From assembly GCF_013523125.1 (NCBI RefSeq), contig NZ_JAAMQJ010000008.1, forward strand, positions 62,001 through 126,000: DNA of 64,000 nt. The letters are read 5' to 3'. The position numbers were made by a program, and so were the translations under genes. Each line of letters starts with the position of its first letter. Position 1 is the stretch's first letter. The notes beneath the pieces were generated by a model, which saw only the letters and a program-made list of their open reading frames with translations, was not told where the DNA came from and ran no database searches. The DNA is from Pseudomonas entomophila. GTDB lineage: Bacteria > Pseudomonadota > Gammaproteobacteria > Pseudomonadales > Pseudomonadaceae. Below, in pieces: positions 1 to 9,443 of the stretch.

Positions 1-639
1 CTGGCCTTCGCGCCCGAGGACTACCAGCAGGGCAACAGCTTCCGCATCATCTACATCCACGTACCGGCGGCGATGCTGGCGCAGTCGTGCTACGTGCTGT
101 TGGCGGTGGCGGGGGTGATCGGGCTGGTGTGGAAGATCAAGCTGGCCGACGTCGCCTTGCAGTGCGCGGCGCCGATCGGTGCCTGGATGACCGCGCTGGC
201 GCTGCTCACCGGGGCGATCTGGGGCAAGCCGACCTGGGGCAGCTGGTGGGTCTGGGATGCGCGATTGACTTCGATGCTGATCCTGCTGTTCCTGTACTTC
301 GGCATCATCGCGCTGGGCCAGGCGATCAGCCACCGCGACAGCGCCGGCAAGGCGTGTGCGGTGCTGGCGATCGTCGGTGTGGTGAACATCCCGATCATCA
401 AGTACTCGGTCGAGTGGTGGAACACCTTGCACCAGGGCGCCACCTTCAGCCTGACCGAAAAACCCGCCATGCCGGCGCAGATGTGGCTGCCGCTGCTGTT
501 CACCGTGCTCGGCCTGTACTGCTTCTTCGGCGCGGTGCTGCTGCTGCGCATGCGCCTGGAGGTACTCAAGCGCGAGGCGCGGGCCAGCTGGGTGAAGGCC
601 GAGATCGCCCGTTGCCTGGGCCAGGAGACCCCGTCATGA
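1..639 (+). CDS. ccmC: Cytochrome c maturation protein CcmC, 5' end outside the window
   Basis: Inner-membrane heme-handling protein of the type I cytochrome c maturation system; it presents heme and is needed to load it onto CcmE. The frame is open from base 1 and 212 codons are visible, so roughly the first 40 residues are missing. Several hydrophobic membrane segments are present, together with the tryptophan-rich heme motif [12 protein letters not shown] around nt 238-273 and an early HVPAAM segment holding a conserved periplasmic histidine. The stop overlaps the start of ccmD by 4 nt. Gene order (ccmCDEFGHI) and the WWD motif make the assignment firm. Confidence 0.97.
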   Translation: MAFAPEDYQQGNSFRIIYIHVPAAMLAQSCYVLLAVAGVIGLVWKIKLADVALQCAAPIGAWMTALALLTGAIWGKPTWGSWWVWDARLTSMLILLFLYFGIIALGQAISHRDSAGKACAVLAIVGVVNIPIIKYSVEWWNTLHQGATFSLTEKPAMPAQMWLPLLFTVLGLYCFFGAVLLLRMRLEVLKREARASWVKAEIARCLGQETPS

Positions 640-812
640 GTTTTGCTTCGTTCAGTGATTTTCTCGCCATGGGCCGGCACGGCCCGTACGTCTGGTCGGC
701 CTACGGCCTGTGCCTGATGGTGCTGGCGATCAACGTTGCGGCGCCGCTGTGGGCGCGCCGCTGCCATCTGCGCGACCAAGCGCGCCGTCTGCGTCGGGAG
801 CGCGCGCGATGA
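636..812 (+). CDS. ccmD: Heme exporter protein CcmD
   Basis: Small (58 aa) single-pass membrane protein. In the family, CcmD stabilises the CcmABC complex and helps release holo-CcmE. It opens [20 protein letters not shown], the typical CcmD N-terminus (FLxMGxxGxYVW), followed by one hydrophobic helix (about residues 20-38) and a very basic arginine-rich tail, as expected for a cytoplasmic C-terminus. Start and stop overlap ccmC and ccmE by 4 nt each, so it is probably translated by coupling. Confidence 0.93.
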   Translation: MSFASFSDFLAMGRHGPYVWSAYGLCLMVLAINVAAPLWARRCHLRDQARRLRRERAR

Positions 813-1264
813 CCCCCCAGCGCAAGAAGCGCCTGATCCTGATCGCGGCACTGCTGCTGGGCGTGAGCCTGGCCGTGGGCTTCGCCCTCACGGCCTTGCA
901 GCAGAACATCAACCTGTTCTACACCCCGACCCAGATCGCCGACGGCGAGGCGCCCCAGGGCACGCGCATCCGCGCCGGTGGCATGGTCGAGAAAGGCTCG
1001 GTGCAGCGTTCGGCCGACTCGTTGGACGTGCGCTTCGTGGTGACCGACTTCCACCGCTCGGTGCCGATCACCTACCGCGGCATCCTGCCGGACCTGTTCC
1101 GGGAAGGGCAGGGCATCGTCGCCCTGGGCCGGCTGGGGGCCGACGGGGTGGTGGTGGCCGACGAGGTGCTGGCCAAGCACGATGAAAAATACATGCCACC
1201 GGAAGTCACCCAGGCGCTCGAAGACCGTGGCCAGGCCGCCAGCGCCACGCAGGCCCGCCCATGA
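809..1264 (+). CDS. ccmE: Heme chaperone CcmE
   Basis: Periplasmic, membrane-anchored heme chaperone of 151 aa that binds heme covalently and passes it to CcmF/CcmH. After a basic N-terminus (MTPQRKKR) there is one membrane anchor (about residues 9-29) and then the beta-barrel domain. The heme-binding motif LAKHDEKY is at residues 121-128, with the covalent ligand histidine at 124 and the adjacent tyrosine at 128; both are intact. The start is the ATG inside the ccmD stop overlap, and the gene ends overlapping ccmF. Confidence 0.97.
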   Translation: MTPQRKKRLILIAALLLGVSLAVGFALTALQQNINLFYTPTQIADGEAPQGTRIRAGGMVEKGSVQRSADSLDVRFVVTDFHRSVPITYRGILPDLFREGQGIVALGRLGADGVVVADEVLAKHDEKYMPPEVTQALEDRGQAASATQARP

Positions 1265-3249
1265 ACGCGACCTTGCTCGTGCCCGAACTGGGCCAGTTGG
1301 CGATGATCCTGGCGCTCTGCTTCGCGGGCGTCCAGGCCAGCCTGCCATTGATCGGCGCCTGGCGCGGGGATCGCCTGTGGATGGCGCTGGCACGGCCGGC
1401 GACCTGGGGCCAGTTCGGCTTCCTGGCCGTGGCGTTCGCCTGCCTGACCCAGGCCTTCCTGACCGACAACTTCTCGGTCGCCTACGTCGCCAACAACTCC
1501 AACAGCGCCTTGCCCTGGTACTACAAGTTCAGTGCCGTGTGGGGCGCCCATGAAGGCTCGCTGCTGCTCTGGGCGCTGATCCTCGGCGGCTGGACCTTCG
1601 CCGTTTCGGTGGGCTCGCGGCAGTTGCCGCAGGTCATGCTGGCGCGGGTGCTGGCAGTGATGGGGATGATCAGTGTGGGCTTTCTGACGTTCCTGATCGC
1701 CACCTCCAACCCTTTCGCGCGCCTGCTGCCGCAGATGCCGGCCAACGGCCGCGACCTCAACCCGCTGCTGCAGGACATCGGCCTGATCGTGCACCCGCCG
1801 ATGCTGTACATGGGCTACGTCGGCTTCTCGGTGGCCTTCGCCTTCGCCGTCGCTGCCTTGCTCGGCGGCCGCCTGGACGCGGCCTGGGCGCGCTGGTCGC
1901 GGCCCTGGACCCTGGTGGCCTGGGCCTTTCTCGGCATCGGCATCACCTTGGGTTCCTGGTGGGCCTATTACGAACTGGGCTGGGGCGGCTGGTGGTTCTG
2001 GGACCCGGTGGAGAACGCCTCGTTCATGCCCTGGCTGGTCGGGACCGCCCTGGTGCACTCGCTGGCGGTGACCGAGAAGCGTGGCGTGTTCAAGAGCTGG
2101 ACGGTGCTGTTGGCCATCGCTGCCTTCTCGCTGAGCCTGTTGGGGACCTTCCTGGTGCGCTCCGGGGTGCTGACCTCGGTGCACGCGTTCGCCGCCGACC
2201 CGTCGCGCGGCGTGTTCATCCTGGTGTTCCTGCTGTGCGTGGTCGGCGGTTCGCTGACCCTGTTCGCCGTACGTGCGCCCGCAGTCCAGAGCCACATCCG
2301 CTTCGCCCTGTGGTCGCGCGAGGCACTGTTGCTGGCCAATAACCTGCTGTTGGTGGTGGCGGCGTCGACGATCCTGCTCGGCACCTTGTATCCGCTGGTC
2401 CTCGATGCGCTGACCGGGGCCAAGCTGTCGGTGGGTCCGCCGTATTTCGACGCCCTGTTCCTGCCGCTGATGGCCGTGCTGATGCTGGTGCTGGGCGTCG
2501 GCGTGCTGGTGCGCTGGAAGGATACCCCGGGCCGTTGGCTGGCGGGCATGCTTACCCCGGTGCTACTCGGCAGCGCGCTGCTGGCCCCGCTGGGCAGCCT
2601 GCTGGTCGGCGATTTCGCCTGGCCGGTGCTGAGCACCTTGGCGCTGGCCGCCTGGGTGGTGCTCGGCGGGGTGCGCGACGTGTTCGACAAGACGCGCCAC
2701 AGCGGTCGGCTAGTCGGCCTGCGGCGCCTGCCACGCAGCTACTGGGGCATGCAGGTGGCGCACCTGGGCCTGGTGGTCTGTGCGCTTGGCGTGGTGCTGT
2801 CCAGCCATGGCAGCGCCGAACGTGACCTGCGCCTGGCGCCAGGCGAGGCGGTGACCCTGGCCGGATACCTGTTCCACTTCGAAGGCGCTGCGCATGCCGA
2901 GGGGCCAAACTTCGTGGCCGACCGGGGCACCGTGCGGGTCACCCGCGAGGACCGTGAGGTCGCCGTGCTGCACCCGGAGAAGCGCCTGTACAGCGTGCAG
3001 CGCTCAGTGATGACCGAAGCCGGCATCGATGCCGGCTTCACCCGTGACCTCTACGTCGCCCTCGGCGAGCCGCTCGAAGACGGCGCCTGGGCGGTACGCA
3101 TCCACGTCAAGCCGTACGTGCGCTGGATCTGGCTGGGTGGGTTGTTGACCGGCCTGGGCGGGCTGCTGGCGGCCTTCGACCGGCGTTACCGGGCCAAGGT
3201 GGCAGCGCGTGTCCGTGAGGGCTTGAACCTGTCTGGAGCGACGGCATGA
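1261..3249 (+). CDS. ccmF: Cytochrome c heme lyase subunit CcmF
   Basis: Large (662 aa) polytopic membrane protein, the core of the heme ligation complex that attaches heme to apocytochrome c with CcmH/CcmI. It has a dozen or more hydrophobic segments and the WWD heme-binding signature [18 protein letters not shown] at about residues 241-258. Its length matches the family (about 650 aa). The C-terminal part (about residues 520-615) is a soluble periplasmic stretch before a final membrane helix and a basic tail. It overlaps ccmE upstream and ccmG downstream by 4 nt. Confidence 0.98.
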   Translation: MNATLLVPELGQLAMILALCFAGVQASLPLIGAWRGDRLWMALARPATWGQFGFLAVAFACLTQAFLTDNFSVAYVANNSNSALPWYYKFSAVWGAHEGSLLLWALILGGWTFAVSVGSRQLPQVMLARVLAVMGMISVGFLTFLIATSNPFARLLPQMPANGRDLNPLLQDIGLIVHPPMLYMGYVGFSVAFAFAVAALLGGRLDAAWARWSRPWTLVAWAFLGIGITLGSWWAYYELGWGGWWFWDPVENASFMPWLVGTALVHSLAVTEKRGVFKSWTVLLAIAAFSLSLLGTFLVRSGVLTSVHAFAADPSRGVFILVFLLCVVGGSLTLFAVRAPAVQSHIRFALWSREALLLANNLLLVVAASTILLGTLYPLVLDALTGAKLSVGPPYFDALFLPLMAVLMLVLGVGVLVRWKDTPGRWLAGMLTPVLLGSALLAPLGSLLVGDFAWPVLSTLALAAWVVLGGVRDVFDKTRHSGRLVGLRRLPRSYWGMQVAHLGLVVCALGVVLSSHGSAERDLRLAPGEAVTLAGYLFHFEGAAHAEGPNFVADRGTVRVTREDREVAVLHPEKRLYSVQRSVMTEAGIDAGFTRDLYVALGEPLEDGAWAVRIHVKPYVRWIWLGGLLTGLGGLLAAFDRRYRAKVAARVREGLNLSGATA

Positions 3250-3782
3250 AGCGTTGGATGAAAGCGGTACCGCTGGTGGTGTTCCTGCTGCTGGCCGGGG
3301 TGTTGTACAAGGGGCTGTTCCTCAAGCCCGACGCCTTGCCGTCCGCGCTGCTCGGCAAGCCGTTCCCGGCGTTTTCGCTGCCGGCGGTGCAGGGCGAGCG
3401 GACCGTGACCGAGGCCGACCTGATCGGCCGCCCGGCGCTGGTCAATGTCTGGGGCACCTGGTGCCCCTCATGCAAGGTCGAGCACCCGTTCCTGAACCAA
3501 CTGGCCGAGCAGGGCGTGCTGATCCATGGCATCGACTACAAGGACGATTCGGCCGCAGCCCAGGCCTGGCTGCGCGATTTTCACGACCCCTATACGCTGA
3601 ACGTGCGCGACGACGCGGGCACCCTCGGGTTGAACCTAGGCGTGTACGGCGCGCCGGAAACCTTTCTGATCGATGCCCGGGGCATCATCCGTCACCGCCA
3701 TGTCGGGGTGATCGACGCCACGGTCTGGCGCGAGCAACTGGCGCCGCTGTACCAGGCCCTGGTCGAGGAGGCGCGGCCATGA
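3246..3782 (+). CDS. ccmG: Thiol:disulfide interchange protein CcmG (DsbE)
   Basis: Membrane-anchored periplasmic thioredoxin-like protein (178 aa). It keeps the CXXCH cysteines of apocytochromes, or CcmH, reduced before heme attachment. The N-terminal anchor is at about residues 6-25. The active site WCPSC has cysteines at 73 and 76, preceded by NVWGT and followed by KVEHP, the acidic CcmG-type surroundings. The GAPETF segment contains the conserved cis-proline, which helps separate it from other thioredoxins. It overlaps ccmF and ccmH by 4 nt. Confidence 0.96.
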   Translation: MKRWMKAVPLVVFLLLAGVLYKGLFLKPDALPSALLGKPFPAFSLPAVQGERTVTEADLIGRPALVNVWGTWCPSCKVEHPFLNQLAEQGVLIHGIDYKDDSAAAQAWLRDFHDPYTLNVRDDAGTLGLNLGVYGAPETFLIDARGIIRHRHVGVIDATVWREQLAPLYQALVEEARP

Positions 3783-4252
3783 GGCGCTGGCTGGCGGCGC
3801 TGGTGCTGGGCCTGGGGCTGATCGGGACGGTGCAGGCCGCGATCGACACCTACCGCTTTCGCGACGAGGCCGAGCGGGCGCGTTACCAGCAACTGACCCG
3901 CGAGCTGCGCTGCCCCAAGTGCCAGAACCAGGACATCGCCGACTCCAACGCGCCGATCGCCGCCGACCTGCGCCGCGAGATCTTCCGCCTGCTGGGCGAA
4001 GGCCAGAGCAACGCGCAGATCGTCGACTTCATGGTCGATCGCTATGGCGATTTCGTGCGCTACAAGCCGGCCCTGACGCCGCGGACCTGGCTGCTCTGGT
4101 TCGGCCCGGGCGTGTTGCTGATCGCCGGCGCCATCACGCTGCTGCTGCGGGTGAACCGCCGTCGGACACCAGCGGCCAGCGAGGCCTCGACCCTTTCACC
4201 CGAAGAACGCGAGCGGCTGTCCCGGCTGCTCGACAGGAAGACCGACCGATGA
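3779..4252 (+). CDS. ccmH: Cytochrome c maturation protein CcmH
   Basis: Periplasmic thiol oxidoreductase of the heme ligation complex, 157 aa. It has a cleavable signal peptide (about residues 1-21, ending VQAA). The LRCPKCQNQ motif has its redox cysteines at 45 and 48, and one membrane helix lies near residues 103-122. It is the short two-helix form used when CcmI is a separate gene, which is the case here. It starts at the ATG in the ccmG stop overlap and its stop overlaps ccmI. Confidence 0.96.
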   Translation: MRRWLAALVLGLGLIGTVQAAIDTYRFRDEAERARYQQLTRELRCPKCQNQDIADSNAPIAADLRREIFRLLGEGQSNAQIVDFMVDRYGDFVRYKPALTPRTWLLWFGPGVLLIAGAITLLLRVNRRRTPAASEASTLSPEERERLSRLLDRKTDR

Positions 4253-5463
4253 TCGAGTTATGGCTGAGCGCCGGGCTGCTGTTGCTGGTGGCCCTGGGCA
4301 TGCTGCTGGTGCCCGTGCTGCGCCACCGAAGGGGCCACGCCGAGGTCGACCGCACGGCGGTCAACGTCGAGGCCTATCAGGCCCGTGTCGCCGAGCTCGA
4401 GGCCCAGCAGCAGGCGGGTCTGCTCGATGAGGCGCAGGTGCGGCATGGTCGTGACGAGGCGGCGCGCGAGCTGCTGACGGACGCCGACCAGGCCGAGCCC
4501 GTGCGCTCGGCGCGCCTGGGCCGTGGCGTACCCCTGGCCGCGGCGCTGCTGGTGCCGTTGGTGGCGCTGGGCCTGTACTTGTACGTCGGAGCGGCCGACC
4601 GTGTCGCGCTGACCCAGTCCTTCGCCCAGCCACCGAAGACGCTCCAGGACATGACCTCGCGCCTGGAGCGCACCGTGGCCGTGCAGCCCGATTCGGTCGA
4701 GAGCCTGTACTTCCTCGGGCGTGCCTACATGGCCGAGCAGCGCTTCGGCGATGCCGTCCACGCCTTCGAACGGGCGGCGGCGCTGAGCGGGACGCAGCCC
4801 GAGCTGCTCGGTCAGTGGGCCCAGGCCCTGTACTTCGCCCAGGGCAAGCGCTGGAGTCCGCAGGTGCAGGCGCTGACCGACCAGGCGCTCAAGGCCGATC
4901 CGGGCGAGCCCACCAGCCTGGGACTGCTCGGTATCGCGGCCTTCGAAGGCCAGCGCTACGCCGACGCCATCGCCTACTGGACGCGCCTGCTGGCCACGCT
5001 GCCGGCTGGCGATGCCTCGCGCGCAGCCCTGCAAGGCGGCATCGACCGGGCGACCGCGAAGCTGGCCGGGCAGGGTGCCGACGCCGCGCGCGTCCCGGCC
5101 ACCGAAGGGGCGCGCCTGACCGTGCGGGTCAGGCTGGCCGAGGCGGTCGCGGGCCAGGTCGAGCCTCAGGACAGCGTGTACATCTTCGCCCGGGCCGTGT
5201 CAGGGTCTCCGATGCCGGTCGCAGCCAAGCGGGTCACGGTGGCGCAATTGCCGATGGAGGTCACCTTGACCGACGCCGACGCCATGGTCAGCGGGATGAA
5301 ACTGTCCACGGCCGGGCCAGTCCAACTGTTTGCGCGCGTGTCCCGTGCAGGCCAGCCGACCCAAGGCGAGTGGATCGGGCAGGGCGCGCCGTTGCCCTCG
5401 GACGTACACGAGGTGCAGCACTTGATCATCGACCGTCCCGATACCCGAGAACTTCGCCCATGA
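4249..5463 (+). CDS. ccmI: Apocytochrome c chaperone CcmI (CycH), TPR protein
   Basis: A 404-aa membrane protein that captures apocytochrome c and delivers it to the CcmFH ligation complex. It has one N-terminal membrane helix (about 3-22), a cytoplasmic loop with a leucine-zipper-like stretch, a second helix near residues 92-110, then periplasmic tetratricopeptide repeats (for example [19 protein letters not shown]). The final 130 residues form a beta-rich CcmI C-terminal domain. It overlaps ccmH by 4 nt and the following lipoprotein gene by 4 nt. Confidence 0.93.
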   Translation: MIELWLSAGLLLLVALGMLLVPVLRHRRGHAEVDRTAVNVEAYQARVAELEAQQQAGLLDEAQVRHGRDEAARELLTDADQAEPVRSARLGRGVPLAAALLVPLVALGLYLYVGAADRVALTQSFAQPPKTLQDMTSRLERTVAVQPDSVESLYFLGRAYMAEQRFGDAVHAFERAAALSGTQPELLGQWAQALYFAQGKRWSPQVQALTDQALKADPGEPTSLGLLGIAAFEGQRYADAIAYWTRLLATLPAGDASRAALQGGIDRATAKLAGQGADAARVPATEGARLTVRVRLAEAVAGQVEPQDSVYIFARAVSGSPMPVAAKRVTVAQLPMEVTLTDADAMVSGMKLSTAGPVQLFARVSRAGQPTQGEWIGQGAPLPSDVHEVQHLIIDRPDTRELRP

Positions 5464-5876
5464 ACAGTGCCCTTCGCCTGACCCTGATCACCCTGGCCAT
5501 CGGGCTGTCCGCCTGTACCACGCACCGGCCGTCCGAACCCCCGGCGCCGCCGATCGACAAGGCGCCGCCTGCCGGCCCCGTGGTCAAGCCATTGCCCGGC
5601 GGCAAGCCGCCAGCGCCACCCAGCGCACCGGCAGCCAAGCCCAAGCCGATGCCGCGCACCTCGGCCAGCTTCGCGCCGCCACCGGGAGGCGCCAGCCATT
5701 GGGACCCGAAGATGGGGGTCTATGTGCTGGAGAAGCAACCCAACACCTTCTACCGTCAGCGCACCTACTACCGCTGGAGCGACGGCTGGAGCTGGTCCAC
5801 CAGCCCTGATGGCCCATGGCAGGCCACCGACAGCAGTGGCGTGCCAGGCGGCCTGGGCCGGGCTTTCGCCCAGTGA
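5460..5876 (+). CDS. Proline-rich outer-membrane lipoprotein of unknown function
   Basis: 138-aa predicted lipoprotein with lipobox LSAC and the lipidated cysteine at 19. It is followed by about 60 residues rich in proline, alanine and lysine that look like a flexible, periplasm-spanning linker. The C-terminal part is aromatic, with the pattern [11 protein letters not shown]...GPW, a W/G-rich beta motif seen in small Pseudomonas lipoproteins. The start ATG overlaps the ccmI stop, so it is translationally coupled to the ccm operon. I know no Ccm role for it, so any role in cytochrome c biogenesis is inferred from position only. Confidence 0.85.
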   Translation: MNSALRLTLITLAIGLSACTTHRPSEPPAPPIDKAPPAGPVVKPLPGGKPPAPPSAPAAKPKPMPRTSASFAPPPGGASHWDPKMGVYVLEKQPNTFYRQRTYYRWSDGWSWSTSPDGPWQATDSSGVPGGLGRAFAQ

Positions 5877-5920
5877 CCTGAGCGGCGCATACTGCCGCCT
5901 CCCCTGACGCTGGAGGTGGC

Positions 5921-6859
5921 ATGCGCAAGACGATCCTGGTGCTGGTCGAAACCGTCGACGACTATCTTCCCCTGCTCGAGCAGGCCGGCTACCGGCTGTT
6001 GCGTGCGCCTACGGCCGCGCTGCGCCAGGCCTTCATCGCCACCCACGCCGCGCAGATCGACGCCGTGCTGACCCGTGGCCCGCTGGGCCTGACCGCCCAG
6101 GAAATCGCAGCGCTACCCGCACTGAAACTCATCTGCGTGATCGGTGCCGGTTACGAGCAGGTCGACCTGGCTGCCGCCGCAGTGCGCGGCATCACCGTGA
6201 CCAATGGCGCCGGGGCCAATGCCAGCACGGTGGCCGACCATGCCCTGGCCATGCTGCTCGGCCTGCTGCGCGACATCCCCCGTGCCGACGCCAGCACTCG
6301 CCAGGGTGAATGGCGCCGCGTGATCCGCCCTTCGGTCTCCGGCAAGCGTCTGGGAGTCCTGGGCATGGGTGCGGTGGGGCAGGCCATTGCCCGGCGGGCG
6401 GCGCTGGGCTTCGACATGCCGGTGAGCTATTGCACCCGCACTCGCCACGCGCATTTGCCCTACACCTGGTATGACAGCCCACGGGCACTGGCCGCTGCCG
6501 TGGACATCCTGGTGGTGGCAACGCCCGGTGGCGCGGCCACCCGGCACCTGGTCGATGCAGCCGTGCTCGACGCGCTGGGCCCGCAGGGCTACCTGGTCAA
6601 CATCGCCCGGGCCAGCGTCGTCGATACCGACGCGCTGGTCCAGGCCCTGCGCGCGCAGACCCTGGCAGGCGCAGCGCTGGACGTGTTCGATGAAGAGCCC
6701 CAGGTGCCCGACGCGCTCAAGATGCTCGACCGTACCCTGCTGACCCCGCACGTGGCCGGGCAGTCGCCCGAAGCCGCCCATGACACCGTCGCCCTGGTGG
6801 TGCGCAACCTGCAGGCGTTCTTCGCCGGCGAACCGGTGCTGACCCCGGTCACGGCGTGA
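5921..6859 (+). CDS. D-isomer-specific 2-hydroxyacid dehydrogenase
   Basis: 312-aa NAD(P)H-dependent reductase of 2-oxoacids, of the glyoxylate/hydroxypyruvate reductase type. The nucleotide-binding glycine motif is at residues 148-153 (GMGAVG) and the catalytic triad is complete: Arg230 (in NIARASVV), Glu259 (in DVFDEEP) and His277 (in TPHVAGQS). RBS GGAGG lies 4 nt before the ATG. The gene begins 44 bp after the lipoprotein stop and may be read from the ccm transcript. Substrate cannot be read from sequence; a GhrB/HPR-like role is plausible. Confidence 0.88.
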   Translation: MRKTILVLVETVDDYLPLLEQAGYRLLRAPTAALRQAFIATHAAQIDAVLTRGPLGLTAQEIAALPALKLICVIGAGYEQVDLAAAAVRGITVTNGAGANASTVADHALAMLLGLLRDIPRADASTRQGEWRRVIRPSVSGKRLGVLGMGAVGQAIARRAALGFDMPVSYCTRTRHAHLPYTWYDSPRALAAAVDILVVATPGGAATRHLVDAAVLDALGPQGYLVNIARASVVDTDALVQALRAQTLAGAALDVFDEEPQVPDALKMLDRTLLTPHVAGQSPEAAHDTVALVVRNLQAFFAGEPVLTPVTA

Positions 6860-6933
6860 GCGACGGCCGGCTTGCCAAACCGGTGCATTCCTGCGAAAAC
6901 GGCGGCCTTTGAACCTGAAGGTACCGACAGACC

Positions 6934-7272
6934 ATGAATGACACCGTGCAGTGCACCGATCTCGTCGAAGGCGATGGCAAGGCAGTGGTCAAGGGCGCCC
7001 TGATCACCACCCACTACACCGGCTGGCTGGCCGACGGTACCGAATTCGACGCCTCCGCGTCGCGTGGCAAGCCGTTCCAGTGCGTGATCGGCACCGGGCG
7101 TGTGATCAAGGGCTGGGATCTCGGCCTGATGGGCATGCGCGTAGGCGGCAAGCGTCGTCTGCAGGTGCCCGCCACGCTGGGCTATGGCGAGCGCTCGGTC
7201 GGGCGCATCCCGCCCCATTCGGACCTCACCTTCGAGATCGAACTGTTGGAAGTGCTGACCCGCGACGACTGA
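6934..7272 (+). CDS. FKBP-type peptidyl-prolyl cis-trans isomerase
   Basis: Single FKBP domain of 112 aa with no signal peptide, so probably cytoplasmic. It shows the FKBP core: TTHYTGWLADGTEFD, then the FQCVIGTGRVIKGWD segment, GMRVGGKRRL, the PATLGYGER loop and the terminal FEIELLEV strand. It catalyses proline isomerisation in protein folding. The length is that of minimal FkpA/FKBP12-like proteins. Possible RBS GAAGG about 12 nt before the ATG. Confidence 0.93.
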   Translation: MNDTVQCTDLVEGDGKAVVKGALITTHYTGWLADGTEFDASASRGKPFQCVIGTGRVIKGWDLGLMGMRVGGKRRLQVPATLGYGERSVGRIPPHSDLTFEIELLEVLTRDD

Positions 7273-7479
7273 CGGTTCGTCGGAAAATGTCGGCCAGCCG
7301 CTGTCTTACAGCCTTAATACGAAGGGATTAAGCTCGCTCGTGTTCAAGGACGACGGCTCAGGGCTGAACCAAGTGGGCATTCTCGACTCTCACGCTCGCA
7401 TCGCCGCACGGAAGCGGCCCTTGGCCTGATGCAGGAGGTGATCGGGCCGACCTTTCCCATTCGCTGAAAGAGCTATCCC

Positions 7480-8142
7480 ATGATGTTACCCGCGTTCCTG
7501 CGTCGTCACCGTCTCGCGTTCGCCGGCCTGTTGGCGGTCGGCCTGGCCGTCCCGGTGGCGGTCGAGGCCCTGCAAGGGCTGGACAAGCCGGTCGATGGCA
7601 CCCAGACCCTGGTCTTCATGCGCCACGCCGAGAAACCTGGCGAAGGGCTCGGCCAACTCAATTGCCAGGGGCTCAACCGCGCCATCGACCTGGCGACGTT
7701 GCTGCCCGAGAAGTTCGGCAAGGCCGATTACGTGTTCGCCGCCAACCCTACCCGGCACGTGGAGGAGGGCAGCGAGGACGAACGCTACAGCTACATCCGC
7801 CCCTTGATGACCATCAGCCCCAGCGCCATCAAGCTGGGCCTGCCGGTGAACATCGACTTCGGTGCCAACGACTACGACGACCTGGCCGACGAGCTGCTGA
7901 GCGACAAGTACCGCAATGCCACGGTCTACACCGCCTGGTCCAGCGGGTACTTGCCCGAGCTGATCAACACCGTCGCCGGCAAGGCGCTGGGGGAAGAGCG
8001 GGTCGTGACCCAGAACTGGAAAGGCGACGATTTCGACACGCTCTACGTGCTGACGCTGACCTGGCGCGATGGCAAGGCCAGCCTGCTCAGCCGCAATGTG
8101 CGCCAGGGGCTCAATGGCGGTGCACAGCGGTGCCCGACCTGA
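7480..8142 (+). CDS. Exported histidine-phosphatase-like protein
   Basis: 220 aa. The N-terminus has two arginines and a hydrophobic stretch (about residues 10-30), a signal peptide or anchor. The mature part starts with TLVFMRHAEKPGEG, the RH(A/G)E phosphate-pocket motif of the histidine phosphatase (phosphoglycerate mutase-like) superfamily, with Arg48 and His49 as the expected catalytic pair. The remainder is divergent and I cannot place the second catalytic histidine with confidence. It is preceded by a 207-bp gap and followed by repeats, so it is probably a single-gene unit. Substrate unknown. Confidence 0.75.
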   Translation: MMLPAFLRRHRLAFAGLLAVGLAVPVAVEALQGLDKPVDGTQTLVFMRHAEKPGEGLGQLNCQGLNRAIDLATLLPEKFGKADYVFAANPTRHVEEGSEDERYSYIRPLMTISPSAIKLGLPVNIDFGANDYDDLADELLSDKYRNATVYTAWSSGYLPELINTVAGKALGEERVVTQNWKGDDFDTLYVLTLTWRDGKASLLSRNVRQGLNGGAQRCPT

Positions 8143-8149
8143 GGACAAG

Positions 8150-8414
8150 ATTCACCTCGGGCCTGACAGGCCAGCGCTCACCTGTTGACCATGTGGCGGC
8201 CTTACCGCCGCTATCGCGGGCAAGCCCGCTCCCACACAGTCTGCCCAGGTGGCTGAGCTGCCATCGTGCCGATATCTGCTTGAAATGGAGAGTGTGGGAG
8301 CTGGCTTGTCAGCGATGGGACCTGCGCATTCACCTCAGGGCTGACAGGCCAGTGTTCAGCCTGTCGGTCATGGGCCGGTGCTACCACTGCTAGCGCGGGC
8401 AAGCCCGCTCCATA
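8150..8414. repeat. Direct repeat pair (about 86 bp) with REP cores and an inverted REP between them
   Basis: Two similar blocks, 8150-8237 and 8328-8414, lie 178 bp apart in the same orientation. Each starts ATTCACCTC, continues CTGACAGGCCAG, and ends with the REP core GCGGGCAAGCCCGCTCC. Between them, near 8292-8318, is an opposite-orientation REP-like motif (GTGGGAGCTGGCTTGTCAGC). This accounts for most of the 365-bp gap between 8142 and 8508; the gap holds no credible ORF. Confidence 0.8.
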
Positions 8415-8472
8415 GGAGCCTGGAGCACAAAAGACAATCGCTCGCGTACCGTTCCACTTCCTTCAGCCTTGC

Positions 8473-8478
8473 TAGAAT
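8473..8478 (+). promoter_or_regulatory. Probable sigma70 -10 box of the methyltransferase gene
   Basis: TAGAAT in the context GCTAGAATGC, a common Pseudomonas housekeeping -10, lies 30 bp before the chosen ATG. The -35 is poor. Its presence argues against an upstream TTG start at 8469, which would place the promoter inside the gene. Confidence 0.5.
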
Positions 8479-8507
8479 GCACCCCTTTTCTCAGCCGCGA
8501 CCCCGCC

Positions 8508-9431
8508 ATGCCTTCCGTTATCCACACCCTCGAGCAGCACCTGCTCGCTGCCCTCGACCCCGCACCGAACGAAACTCGCCGCCTGTTCCACGGCCGTGGC
8601 CGCTGCTGGCCCGACCTGGAGCAGATCACCGTCGACTGGCTGCAGGGCGTGCTGCTGGTGGGCCTGTTCCGTGAGCCGCCGCCCGGCCAGCTCGAGGCCC
8701 TTCAGACCATGCTCCTGCGCCTGGCCGAACAGCCGGTGTGGACGGGTCAGGCCATTCTGATCCAGCACCGCTACCTGCCGGACAGCCCCGGGCACTGGCT
8801 GCTGGGTGAGCCTCAGCCACAACGCGAGGTGGTGGAAGACGGCCTGCGCTACCTGCTGGACCTGGGTGTACGGCAGAACAGCGGGCTGTTTCTCGACATG
8901 CGCCTGGGCCGGCGCTGGGTGCGCGAGCGGTCCGCCGGGCGGCGGGTGCTCAACCTGTTCGCCTACACCTGTGGGTTTTCCGTGGCGGCCATCGCCGGCG
9001 GCGCCGAGCAGGTGGTCAACCTGGACATGGCCAAGTCGGCCCTGGCACGGGGTCGGGAGAACCACCGTCTCAACGGCCATGACGCTTCGAAGGTCGCCTA
9101 CCTGGGCCACGACCTGTTCAAGTCCTGGGGCAAGGTCCGCAAGTACGGGCCCTATGACCTGATCATCATCGACCCCCCCACGTTCCAGCGCGGCAGCTTC
9201 GTGCTGACCCAGGACTATGCCAAGGTCCTGCGCCGGCTGCCGGAGTTGCTGAGCGACGGCGGGACCGTGCTGGCCTGCGTCAACGATCCGGGCATCGGCC
9301 AGGACTTTCTCATCGAAGGCATGGCCGAACACGCGCCGACGCTGCGCTTCGTCGAACGTCTGGACAACCCGCCGGAGTTTCCGGACGCCGATCCCCAGGG
9401 CGGGCTCAAGGCGCTGGTCTTTCAGAGCTGA
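8508..9431 (+). CDS. Class I SAM-dependent methyltransferase, RlmI/RlmK-like
   Basis: 307-aa methyltransferase related to the 23S rRNA cytosine/guanine methyltransferases. It has the family's GLFLDMRLGRRWV strand leading into SAM motif I (VLNLFAYTCGFSVAA, about residues 147-161), the acidic LDMAKSAL ribose-binding end, and the catalytic motif IV DPPTF at 222-226. It lacks the N-terminal PUA domain of RlmI, so the target (rRNA or other) is not settled. ATG 8508 is chosen because a -10 box lies just upstream. It converges on the MscS gene, with 12 bp between their ends. Confidence 0.85.
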   Translation: MPSVIHTLEQHLLAALDPAPNETRRLFHGRGRCWPDLEQITVDWLQGVLLVGLFREPPPGQLEALQTMLLRLAEQPVWTGQAILIQHRYLPDSPGHWLLGEPQPQREVVEDGLRYLLDLGVRQNSGLFLDMRLGRRWVRERSAGRRVLNLFAYTCGFSVAAIAGGAEQVVNLDMAKSALARGRENHRLNGHDASKVAYLGHDLFKSWGKVRKYGPYDLIIIDPPTFQRGSFVLTQDYAKVLRRLPELLSDGGTVLACVNDPGIGQDFLIEGMAEHAPTLRFVERLDNPPEFPDADPQGGLKALVFQS

Positions 9432-9443
9432 AGCGCAGGACAC

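Noticed and set aside
8150..8414. CRISPR array
   Set aside because: Only two repeat units, 86 bp each with a 90-bp gap, palindromic REP cores and no cas genes.
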